A stretch of 64,000 nt of DNA, taken from assembly GCA_036004405.1 (NCBI GenBank), contig DASYRM010000062.1, positions 1 through 64,000 on the forward strand, read 5' to 3'. The stretch comes from DASYRM01 sp036004405. GTDB lineage: Bacteria; Acidobacteriota; Vicinamibacteria; Vicinamibacterales; UBA2999. Below, piece by piece: positions 49,811-57,143 of this stretch. A model generated the notes under the pieces. It was not told the origin of the DNA. It made no database searches and saw nothing but the letters and a program-made list of their open reading frames with translations. The position numbers and the translations under genes were made by a program. The first letter of the stretch is position 1, and each line of letters begins with the position of its first letter.

Positions 49811-52800
49811 CTAGAAGTCGATCTGCGCGCCCACTTTCACGAAGCGCGGGGTCAGCACCGACGTCGGCGCCAGCCAGGCCCCCGCTCCGGCCGTCACCGC
49901 CGGGTTGAAGGTCTGGTTGTAGGTCAGGATCGCGTCGGAGTTCGTCGCGTTGATGAGATCGATGCCGACGTTGTAGCGCGCGCGGCCGAACCGCAGGATC
50001 TTGGCGAAGCGCAGATCCAGCGCGTTGACGCGGTCGCCCCAGCGTTCGCCCGGCTTCACCAGCGCGATCGGCACGGTAGTGCCGGTCACTGCCGCCGGAC
50101 GGCCAAGCGCCTGCGTCACCGTGGCCACCGGCGCGTTCCACGTGGCCGTCAGCACGCCGCCCTGATCGCTGCGCAGCGTGCCGCTCACCAGCACGTCGAC
50201 CTTCGGGATCGTGTAGCTGCCGAGCGCTGTCGCCTTGGTGATGAACCCGGGATCGGCATGGCAGTTCGGGTTGCCGACGTTCGTCGCCGGGCTCACGCCG
50301 GCGAGCGTTGTCAGCTCGGGCACCAGCGCGCGCACCGCGCAGTTGTCCTGGACGGTCTTGCCGCTGTTGATGCCACCCTGGAACTGCACGCCGCGGCCGA
50401 GCCGTGCGCTGACGTTGACCAGGAAGCCGTTGTACTTCTGATACTGGTCGCCGATGTCATCGGCCAGCGTGATGTTGTTGCTGGTCTGCCCGAACTTCTC
50501 CGGCACGACGTTGTAGAGACCGCTGACGACGTAGCCGCCGCCGCCCGGCAGGCGGGAATCCGCCGGCGCCGTCACGCTGTAGGACGTGAAGTCGGTCGCC
50601 GCGACCGCCAGGTTGTCGGTAATCGTGAAGTTGTTCAGCCAGCGGCGGAAGTAGCCGGCCTCCACCGACACGCGCGGCAGCAGCTGCTGCTGCACCGAGA
50701 CGCCCCACTGCCAGTCGTTCGAGCGCACGCCCCAGCCGCCCAGAATCTTCGGGTCGATGTTGGCGGTGGTCTGCGCCGTCGTTCCGAATGTGCCCGAGTT
50801 CATCGCGCCGCAGAAATCGCCGCCGGCCGCGATGTTGTTCTGGGCCAGCGGGCTCCGCAGGTCGCATTCGGGGATGTAGTTGCCGTTGTCGGTCCACGTG
50901 CGTGTGGTCGTAGTGGCGATGCGGGTGATCGGGTTCGACAGGTTGTAGTTGTTGTTGTTGCTCGTCGGCTCGAGATACTTGCCGACGTTCACCTTGAGCG
51001 CCGTCTTGCCGTTGCCGAACACGTCATACGCCACACCGCCGCGAGGAGAGATGTCCTTGTAGGCGTTGACGCCCGGCGTCTCCGGGAACACGATGCGGTT
51101 GGGCAGGAAGTTCGTCGGCCCCAGCGTCTGCTCGGGCGAGAAGCTCCAGTTGCGGTCGAAGCGCAGCGCGCCCTGCAGAGTCATGCGGCCGCGCGTCCAC
51201 TGATCCTGCACGTAGAGCGACATGTTCCGTGTGCGGTAGCTGATCGTGTAGGGCAGCAGGCTCTGCGTGAGCTGCGTCGGCTGCCCGTTGTTGACGGTGA
51301 AGGCCAGGTTCTGATCGTTGGTGAAGCTCTGGAGGTCCGACACCAGCGACACGCCGCCGTACCCGACCTTGAGGCTGTGTGCGCCGGTCACGTACGCCAT
51401 CGAGGCGCGCCAGGTGTACTGCGCGTCCCAGCTGTCGGACCAGTTGGCGGAGCGGTAGGTCAGGTTCGGGATGCCGCCGTTGGCGGCACAGCCGGCGGCG
51501 CCCGCGCACTGCTCGGTCATGCGCGCCAGCGCGCGCGTCTTGTTCCCGGGCGCTTCATACGGACCGAACGGCGCCTGGTAGAGGCCCACGCCGGCTTCGA
51601 AGAGCATGCGGTTGGTGGCCGTCTCGGACCATGTGATCTGCCTGACGCGCGGGTGCGCGTTGAGGTAGCCGCCGATCTCGGGCGAGGTCGTCGAGCTCAG
51701 CCCGCCCAGGCCGAGCGGGCCGTATACCGAGCCCGATTCGGGCTGATTGCGGCAGCCGTCTTCATCCTGGCTGAAGGTCGACCCGTTGCAGGGGTGCTGC
51801 TCGTCCCAGTGGACGTTGATCTTGTCCTTGCGCGTGGCCTGGGCGGTGATGCGCACGGTGTAAAGACGCCAGCTCTCGGCGCCACGCACTTCACGCGTCT
51901 TGTCGGGCGCGTAGAGGAACTTCGTGGGGTCGCTGGCGTTCAGGTTGGGATAGACGCCGGGAATCGTGCGGTGCTGCCCCTCGTCGCGCGCGGCGACGCG
52001 ATACCACAGTCGATCCCTGATGATCGGGCCGCCCATGCCGAAGGTGAAATCCCACTGCTTGAGGAGCTTCCCCGGCGTGGTGAGCCCGAGCCCCTTCAGG
52101 CGATCGGTGTAGTTGCTCCCCACCATGCCCCCGCCGACGCCGGACAGATAGGCGTTGCCGGCAATCGTGTTGCCGCCGCTCTTCGGGATGATGCTGAGCG
52201 TGGGTCCGCCCACCTCCGCTTCGCCGAGGCCACCGGACGTCGTCGTCACCACTTCCTGCGCGTTCGAGATGTCGGCCACGTAGGTGGACACGCCGCTGCC
52301 GCCGAGGCCGGCGCCGGTGTTGAGCCCGTCCACCTGCATGCGCCCTTCGTTGTTGCGCCCGCCGGCGCCGCCAAACACCGTCATCTGCGGCGTCACCTGC
52401 ACATCGGCCGGACTGCCGCCGATCGTGACGATGCCGGGAATGAGGAGCGCGGTGGCTGCCCACGATCGCGCCGTCGGAATCGACGTGAGGACCTCGCTGC
52501 CGATGGTCGTCTGCCGTCGGATGCTCTGCACGTCGACGATCGGCGTCACCCCCGACACGGTGATCGTTTCGGTGACGCCGCCCACCGACATCTCGGCGTC
52601 GATCTGTGCCGTGAACGCGCCGGTCAGCTCGATCCCTTCGCGCTTCACCTGGTTGAAACCGGGCAGCTGGAAGGTGAGCGTGTAGGTGCCTGGGGGCAGG
52701 CCGACGATGCGGAACAGGCCGCGGTCGTCTGTGACGGTCGTGCGGACCTTCTCGATGAGCACGGGGCTCGCGGCTTCGACAGTGACTCCGGGCAGCGTGG

Positions 52801-52909
52801 CGCCGGATGCGTCCTTCGCCGAACCGGCGATGGAGGCCTGCGCGAACGCGGCGGCAGGCAGAAGGGTCGCGAATGCTACGAGGAGCACGCCCCGCAGGAA
52901 GGTGCGCAT
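49811..52909 (-). CDS. TonB-dependent receptor, Oar-like (third copy)
   Basis: A 1032-residue outer-membrane receptor. Signal peptide MRTFLRGVLLVAFATLLPAA... ending FAQ; CarboxypepD_reg domain (ASIAGSAKDASGATLPGVTV) to about 105; plug with VDVQSIRRQTTIGSEVLTSI around 130-230; barrel ending VKVGAQIDF with terminal Phe. GGAGG precedes ATG 52909 by about 9 nt, and the leader carries a 14-bp perfect hairpin. It stands alone, without enzymes in the same transcript, so its cargo cannot be guessed. The long antisense frame is a shadow. Confidence 0.92.
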   Translation of the reverse strand: MRTFLRGVLLVAFATLLPAAAFAQASIAGSAKDASGATLPGVTVEAASPVLIEKVRTTVTDDRGLFRIVGLPPGTYTLTFQLPGFNQVKREGIELTGAFTAQIDAEMSVGGVTETITVSGVTPIVDVQSIRRQTTIGSEVLTSIPTARSWAATALLIPGIVTIGGSPADVQVTPQMTVFGGAGGRNNEGRMQVDGLNTGAGLGGSGVSTYVADISNAQEVVTTTSGGLGEAEVGGPTLSIIPKSGGNTIAGNAYLSGVGGGMVGSNYTDRLKGLGLTTPGKLLKQWDFTFGMGGPIIRDRLWYRVAARDEGQHRTIPGVYPNLNASDPTKFLYAPDKTREVRGAESWRLYTVRITAQATRKDKINVHWDEQHPCNGSTFSQDEDGCRNQPESGSVYGPLGLGGLSSTTSPEIGGYLNAHPRVRQITWSETATNRMLFEAGVGLYQAPFGPYEAPGNKTRALARMTEQCAGAAGCAANGGIPNLTYRSANWSDSWDAQYTWRASMAYVTGAHSLKVGYGGVSLVSDLQSFTNDQNLAFTVNNGQPTQLTQSLLPYTISYRTRNMSLYVQDQWTRGRMTLQGALRFDRNWSFSPEQTLGPTNFLPNRIVFPETPGVNAYKDISPRGGVAYDVFGNGKTALKVNVGKYLEPTSNNNNYNLSNPITRIATTTTRTWTDNGNYIPECDLRSPLAQNNIAAGGDFCGAMNSGTFGTTAQTTANIDPKILGGWGVRSNDWQWGVSVQQQLLPRVSVEAGYFRRWLNNFTITDNLAVAATDFTSYSVTAPADSRLPGGGGYVVSGLYNVVPEKFGQTSNNITLADDIGDQYQKYNGFLVNVSARLGRGVQFQGGINSGKTVQDNCAVRALVPELTTLAGVSPATNVGNPNCHADPGFITKATALGSYTIPKVDVLVSGTLRSDQGGVLTATWNAPVATVTQALGRPAAVTGTTVPIALVKPGERWGDRVNALDLRFAKILRFGRARYNVGIDLINATNSDAILTYNQTFNPAVTAGAGAWLAPTSVLTPRFVKVGAQIDF

Positions 52910-52943
52910 TGATACCGCCTCCAGTCAGAGTTCTGAACTTTTT

Positions 52944-52973
52944 CGCAGTGCGGAGACGGGTCTCCGCACTGCG
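52944..52973 (-). promoter_or_regulatory. Stable hairpin in the 5' leader of the third TonB receptor
   Basis: CGCAGTGCGGAGAC (52944-52957) and GTCTCCGCACTGCG (52960-52973) pair perfectly over 14 bp with a 2-nt gap. In the receptor mRNA it lies about 35 nt before the ATG and is followed by AAAAAG, not U residues. A weak -10-like TATAGG is just upstream, so the hairpin may be at the 5' end of the message, as a stabiliser or an sRNA/protein target. Confidence 0.6.
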
Positions 52974-53010
52974 TGGGCGGTAGCCTATACCAAATAGCTA
53001 TAGATCAGAC

Positions 53011-53460
53011 TCAGGCCGAGGCGCGGCGCCGGCGCGTGCGCACTGCTTTCTGCGCGGCGCGCTTGCGCGCGGCCGCGGGCCGGCGGCGTGCCGCCGCCGT
53101 CGCCTGGCGCGACAGCGCCTTGGTCGACACCGTGTTGTGCGGCTCCCGCTGGAGCTTTCGTCTCATCGCGCGTGACCGCCGAGCCGACGGCTTGCGATGG
53201 CTGGCGCCGGCCCGGCTGGCCGAGGCGGCGCTGCGCTTGGTGGACTCCTTTGCACTCGCCGGAGGCGGCGGCAGCTTGACGCCGGCGCGGCGTGCCTTCG
53301 ACAGCCCAATCGCGATCGCCTGCTTGGTGGACCGGGCGCCGTGCTTGCCTTCGAGGACGTGCTCGATCTCCTCGTGAACAAATTCGCCGGCCTGCGTCGT
53401 CGGCGCCTTCCCCGCACGCTTGTCGGCGCGGGCTTTCTTCAGCGTGCTCTTCTCAGGCAT
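53011..53460 (-). CDS. Histone-H1-like basic protein with DUF6496-type N-domain
   Basis: A 149-residue, very basic protein. The first 60 residues carry EFVHEEIEHVLEGKHGARST and KQAIAIGLSKARRAGVKLPP, as in DUF6496 proteins; the rest is Ala/Lys/Arg/Ser-rich and disordered (ATAAARRRPAAARKRAAQ), like bacterial histone-H1-like tails. It is probably a nucleoid-associated DNA-binding protein. No operon partners. Confidence 0.75.
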   Translation of the reverse strand: MPEKSTLKKARADKRAGKAPTTQAGEFVHEEIEHVLEGKHGARSTKQAIAIGLSKARRAGVKLPPPPASAKESTKRSAASASRAGASHRKPSARRSRAMRRKLQREPHNTVSTKALSRQATAAARRRPAAARKRAAQKAVRTRRRRASA

Positions 53461-53599
53461 GGCTCATGACCCCTCGTTAGCTGAACCTGGGAATAAGGGG
53501 GACTAGCGAATGAGAAGCAATCGGTGCGCCGACGACAACGGCTCGGCCTCATTCGTGCATCAGATTGCGCCAACGCGGATCTCGAATGGAGGATCTGAC

Positions 53600-53908
53600 A
53601 TGAAGCGACTCATCGCGAGAAGCCTGATGCTCATGCTCTGCGCCGGCGTGGCCTATCCGGCCGCGGCGCAGACCGGGGCCAAGGACGAAGCCAAGAAGGC
53701 TGGCGAGCAGACCAAGGAAGCGGGTAAGGACGCGGGCAGTGCAGCGAAGCACGCCGGCAAGGCCACCGTGAAGGCCACGAAGAAGGGCGCGAAGGGCGTG
53801 AAGAACGCCGTCACCGGCGACATCACCGCGGTGTGCAACGACGGCAAAGAGCACAGCGGCGACAACCCGGCCGACGCGTGCAAGGACCACGGCGGCACGA
53901 AGAAGTAG
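53600..53908 (+). CDS. Small secreted protein: helical repeats plus DUF3761-like C-terminus
   Basis: A 102-residue exported protein. GGAGGA precedes ATG 53600; the signal peptide (MKRLIARSLMLMLCAGVAYP...) ends at AAAQ. Residues 25-70 are low-complexity, Lys/Ala/Glu-rich and helix-forming (DEAKKAGEQTKEAGKDAGSA), resembling LEA/YtxH-like sequences. The last 26 residues (AVCNDGKEHSG... ACKDHGG) fit a DUF3761-type motif with two Cys. A desiccation or envelope role is possible, but unproven. Confidence 0.7.
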   Translation: MKRLIARSLMLMLCAGVAYPAAAQTGAKDEAKKAGEQTKEAGKDAGSAAKHAGKATVKATKKGAKGVKNAVTGDITAVCNDGKEHSGDNPADACKDHGGTKK

Positions 53909-53914
53909 AGCCCG

Positions 53915-53952
53915 CGGGCTCGCGCTAGGCCGGCCCTGCCAGCGCGAGCCCG
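53915..53952. terminator. 12-bp perfect hairpin between convergent genes
   Basis: CGGGCTCGCGCT (53915-53926) pairs with AGCGCGAGCCCG (53941-53952), loop 14 nt. It follows the DUF3761-like gene's stop by 6 bp and overlaps the 3' coding end of the convergent lipoprotein gene. Confidence 0.6.
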
Positions 53953-54920
53953 TCGCGAATCTTCGACTTCAACTTCTCGATGTAGCGCTGCTGGTCGCCC
54001 GCCGCGAAGCCGGCGGCACGGAAGACGTCGTGCCACTGCTGGTCGGAGATGCGGGCCATCAGCCGGCACGTCCACACCACGTCGTTCAGGGTGACGGTGT
54101 CGACGATCTTCTGGTGGATGCCGTTGTAGTGGAACTTCACCTGCTGGCCGTCGAGCCCCTTGATGAAGCCCTGCTCCTCGAAGCCAGCGACGTCGTTGCG
54201 CGAGCCCTGACCGAAGCCGCGCATCGGCGTCAATCGCAGGAACTTCGGGAAGCTGGTCTTGCCGAGCGAGGCGCCCAGGTCACGCACTACGTACACTTGC
54301 CGCGGGCCCTTGCTCACGTCGCGCAGGTTGTAGATCTTGTTGTTCGAGGTCTTCCAATCCCAGTTGTTCAGCATCAGGTTGGCGACGATGAGGCCCTGGA
54401 ACGGTTGCGTCCCGACGAACGGGTTCTCGTACCAGGACCATTCCCCGACGACCTCCTCGCCCTCGTTGTGACGCCGGAACCGCGCAACGCCCAGGTCGTT
54501 GACCGGCTTCGACGCGCCATCCAGCTGCGGGTTGGTCACGATGTAGTTCGCCGGCTGATGAAAGCCGATGCCCCAGAGCACCCGCGACACGGCGACTTCG
54601 GGTTGCGCTTCTTTCCCGACTTTCACGCTCCACTGGACGCCCTGGCGGTCGCGGACGTCGAAGCCGCGGCTGTAACCGGAGCGGTCTTCAGCGGTGATTT
54701 CGAAGCGCGCGCCCTCGACCGGGGCTTCCGCCCGCCCGCCCGGTCCGTCGAACAAGTTCCTGGACGCGAGGTCGGCGGGGTCGATCCAGAGCGCGCTGAG
54801 ATCGACCTGAGTCGGCTCGGCCGCCGTCGTCTTTGGGGTCGATCTCGGAGCGCACGAGGCGGTGCCGATGGCAACCAGCAGAACGGCGCCCCAGCGGCTC
54901 AGTTGCAAGATCTTCCTCAT
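53925..54920 (-). CDS. Conserved exported protein with kinase-like features, unknown function
   Basis: A 331-residue protein starting MRKILQLSRWGAVLLVAIGT, with Cys23 as a possible lipid-attachment site. I do not recognise a named family. Segments such as QWSVKVGKEAQPEVAVSRVL, (HQPANYIVTNPQL) and VYVVRDLGASLGKTSFPKFL resemble the VxK, hinge and D-x-G elements of atypical (HipA/FAM20-like) kinases, but this is pattern reading only. ATG 54920 was chosen for the signal segment. It is divergent from the amidohydrolase gene. Confidence 0.6.
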   Translation of the reverse strand: MRKILQLSRWGAVLLVAIGTASCAPRSTPKTTAAEPTQVDLSALWIDPADLASRNLFDGPGGRAEAPVEGARFEITAEDRSGYSRGFDVRDRQGVQWSVKVGKEAQPEVAVSRVLWGIGFHQPANYIVTNPQLDGASKPVNDLGVARFRRHNEGEEVVGEWSWYENPFVGTQPFQGLIVANLMLNNWDWKTSNNKIYNLRDVSKGPRQVYVVRDLGASLGKTSFPKFLRLTPMRGFGQGSRNDVAGFEEQGFIKGLDGQQVKFHYNGIHQKIVDTVTLNDVVWTCRLMARISDQQWHDVFRAAGFAAGDQQRYIEKLKSKIRDGLALAGPA

Positions 54921-54990
54921 GCGTGGAGTGGGGAGCAACCAGCGTGCCCGCGCTTGACAGCAGCGCCGCACTGACTGAACAGTGCGCCTC

Positions 54991-56037
54991 ATGACCTACA
55001 TGCTGCCCGCCGTCGGAGCGCTGGCGCCGCGTCCGCCGCTGCCCAAAGTGGCCGTCGAGGAGCACTTCAACGTTCTCGCCGCCGCACCGGGCAGCGCGCA
55101 ACAGATCGACCTGTCACGGCTGGTGGCGTCCATGGGCTACGACCGCACCTGGATGTCGCTCGTGGACGCGCGCCTGGCCGAGTTCGACGAGCGCGTCGCC
55201 GCGATGGATGCGGCTGGCGTCGACATCAGCGTGCTGTCGCACACCGTTCCGGGCGCACAGGGGATCGTCGATCCCGCACTCGCCGCCGCGGCGGCTCGCG
55301 ATATCAACGACGTCCTGGCGGGTGCGATTGCGCGCCACCCGTCGCGGTTTGCCGGCCTCGCCAGCGTGGCGCTCCACGACCCGGTGGTCGGCGCCCGCGA
55401 ACTCGAACGCGCCGTCACCGTGCTCGGATTCAAGGGCGCGATGATCAACGGCTACACCAACGTGGACGACGCGCGCGGCGGGGAATACCTCGACGCGCCG
55501 CGCCTGCTGCCGTTCTGGGAGGCGGTGGCGCACCTCGGCGTGCCGATCTGCCTGCACCCGCGTCCGGCGCTCGATCAGCGCGTGCACGATGGACACACGC
55601 AGCTGATTGGCGCCACCTGGGGCTTCGCGCCCGAGACCGCCTCACACGCGCTGCGCCTGGTGCATAGCGGGCTGTTCGATCGGTTCCCGTCATTGACCCT
55701 GGTGCTCGGCCACCTCGGCGAGACGCTGCCGTACTTCGCGTGGCGGATTCAGCACTGCTTCGAGTTCAATCCGTCCGACAAACGGCTCGAGCGCCGCCTG
55801 CAGGACTACCTCTGCGACAACGTCTTCGTGTCCACCAGCGGCTTCTTCAACGATCAGGCGCTCATCGGCGCCGTGCTCACCATCGGCGCCGATCGCATCC
55901 TGTTTGCGGTGGACTATCCCTACGAGCCGATGGACCCGGCCACGGCGTGGATCGAGCGCGCGCCCATCAGCGAGATCGATCGCCGCAAGATCGCGCACCT
56001 CAACGCACGCGCATTGTTCGGGCTGCCTCGCCGCTGA
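54991..56037 (+). CDS. Amidohydrolase-superfamily decarboxylase (ACMSD / resorcylate decarboxylase type)
   Basis: A 348-residue TIM-barrel enzyme. Metal and catalytic residues appear in VAVEEHF (E-x-H), CLHPRPA (His), LVLGHLGETLPY (His) and LFAVDYPYE (Asp), the order expected for amidohydrolase_2 enzymes such as gamma-resorcylate or 2,3-dihydroxybenzoate decarboxylase. No signal peptide. ATG 54991 is preferred over GTG 54982. It decarboxylates or hydrates an aromatic or enoic acid; the substrate is not deducible. Confidence 0.88.
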   Translation: MTYMLPAVGALAPRPPLPKVAVEEHFNVLAAAPGSAQQIDLSRLVASMGYDRTWMSLVDARLAEFDERVAAMDAAGVDISVLSHTVPGAQGIVDPALAAAAARDINDVLAGAIARHPSRFAGLASVALHDPVVGARELERAVTVLGFKGAMINGYTNVDDARGGEYLDAPRLLPFWEAVAHLGVPICLHPRPALDQRVHDGHTQLIGATWGFAPETASHALRLVHSGLFDRFPSLTLVLGHLGETLPYFAWRIQHCFEFNPSDKRLERRLQDYLCDNVFVSTSGFFNDQALIGAVLTIGADRILFAVDYPYEPMDPATAWIERAPISEIDRRKIAHLNARALFGLPRR

Positions 56038-56084
56038 GCCGGCGTTCGCGATTGGTGGGATCTGTGCTTGCAAAGATCCAGGCC

Positions 56085-57143
56085 ATGATGCGTATTGCCC
56101 AGGTGGCCCCGTTGTTTGAGCGAGTTCCGCCCGTCACTTATGGAGGGACGGAGCGCGTCGTTGCATATCTTACCGATGCCCTCGTCGAGCTTGGCCATGA
56201 GGTCACGCTGTTTGCGAGCGGCGATTCGCAGACGCGCGCGCGGCTGGTCGCCGCCGCGCCGCGATCGCTGCGGCTCGACACGACCTGCCGCGATACCATG
56301 GCGCCGCAGATTCGGGAGCTCGAGCAGATTTCGCGCATGGCGCACCGCTTCGATGTCATCCATTTCCACACCGGGTTTCTGCACCTGCCGCTCGCGCGCC
56401 ATCTCGCGGCGCCGTCGGTGACCACGATGCACGGCCGGCTCGACTTCGACGAGCTGGCGCCGATGATGAGCGATTTCTCCGATGCTGAGTTCGTGTCGAT
56501 CTCCAACCATCAGCGGCGCCCCTACCCGGATCAGAACTGGTGCGCCACGGTGTACCACGGGCTGCCGCCGCGGCTGCTGCCGTTCCGGCCGACGCCGGAG
56601 GACTACGTGGCGTTCGTCGGCCGCATCTCGCCCGAGAAGCGGGTCGATCGCGCCATCGAGATCGCCCGGCGCGCCGGGATCGAGCTGCGCATCGCGGCGA
56701 AGATCGATGCCGTCGACAAAGAGTATTGCGAGCGCGAAATCGCGCCGCTGATGGAGCAGCCGCACGTGCGCTATCTGGGGGAGATCGGCGAGAAGGAGAA
56801 GGCGGTGCTGCTCGGCGGCGCTCGCGCGCTCCTGTTTCCGATCGACTGGCCGGAGCCCTTCGGCATGGTGGTGATCGAGGCGCTGTCGTGCGGAACGCCG
56901 GTGCTCGCGTGGCCCGACGGCTCGGTGCCGGAACTGCTCGAGCCCGGCGTGACCGGCTGGATCGTGGACTCGATCGACGCCGCGGTGGACGCGCTGGCCA
57001 CGGTGGACGCGATCGATCGGCGGGTGTGCCGCGCCGTGTTCGAGAAGCGCTTCACGGCCGAGCGCATGGCACGCGACTACGTGACCGTCTACAAACGCCT
57101 GCGGGAGTGTTCGCGGGAACGCCTCGAGGCGCGAACCGCATGA
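56085..57143 (+). CDS. GT4-family glycosyltransferase
   Basis: A 352-residue GT-B glycosyltransferase. N-terminal MMRIAQVAPLFERVPPVTYG and GGTERVVAYLTDALVELGHE are the acceptor-side Rossmann domain; VAFVGRISPEKRVDRAIEIA and EPFGMVVIEALSCGTPVLA (the E-x7-E nucleotide-sugar site) the donor side. Its TGA overlaps the ATG of the debranching enzyme (ATGA), so the two are coupled. Such pairs act in alpha-glucan or trehalose-type metabolism; the donor is probably a nucleotide glucose (inference). Confidence 0.9.
   Translation: MMRIAQVAPLFERVPPVTYGGTERVVAYLTDALVELGHEVTLFASGDSQTRARLVAAAPRSLRLDTTCRDTMAPQIRELEQISRMAHRFDVIHFHTGFLHLPLARHLAAPSVTTMHGRLDFDELAPMMSDFSDAEFVSISNHQRRPYPDQNWCATVYHGLPPRLLPFRPTPEDYVAFVGRISPEKRVDRAIEIARRAGIELRIAAKIDAVDKEYCEREIAPLMEQPHVRYLGEIGEKEKAVLLGGARALLFPIDWPEPFGMVVIEALSCGTPVLAWPDGSVPELLEPGVTGWIVDSIDAAVDALATVDAIDRRVCRAVFEKRFTAERMARDYVTVYKRLRECSRERLEARTA

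Noticed and set aside
49712..52912. Antisense frame of 1066 codons opposite the third TonB receptor
   Set aside because: It is Arg/Val/His-rich, has no domain or export signal and mirrors the receptor's GC-rich codons; the receptor frame has a signal peptide, plug and terminal Phe.
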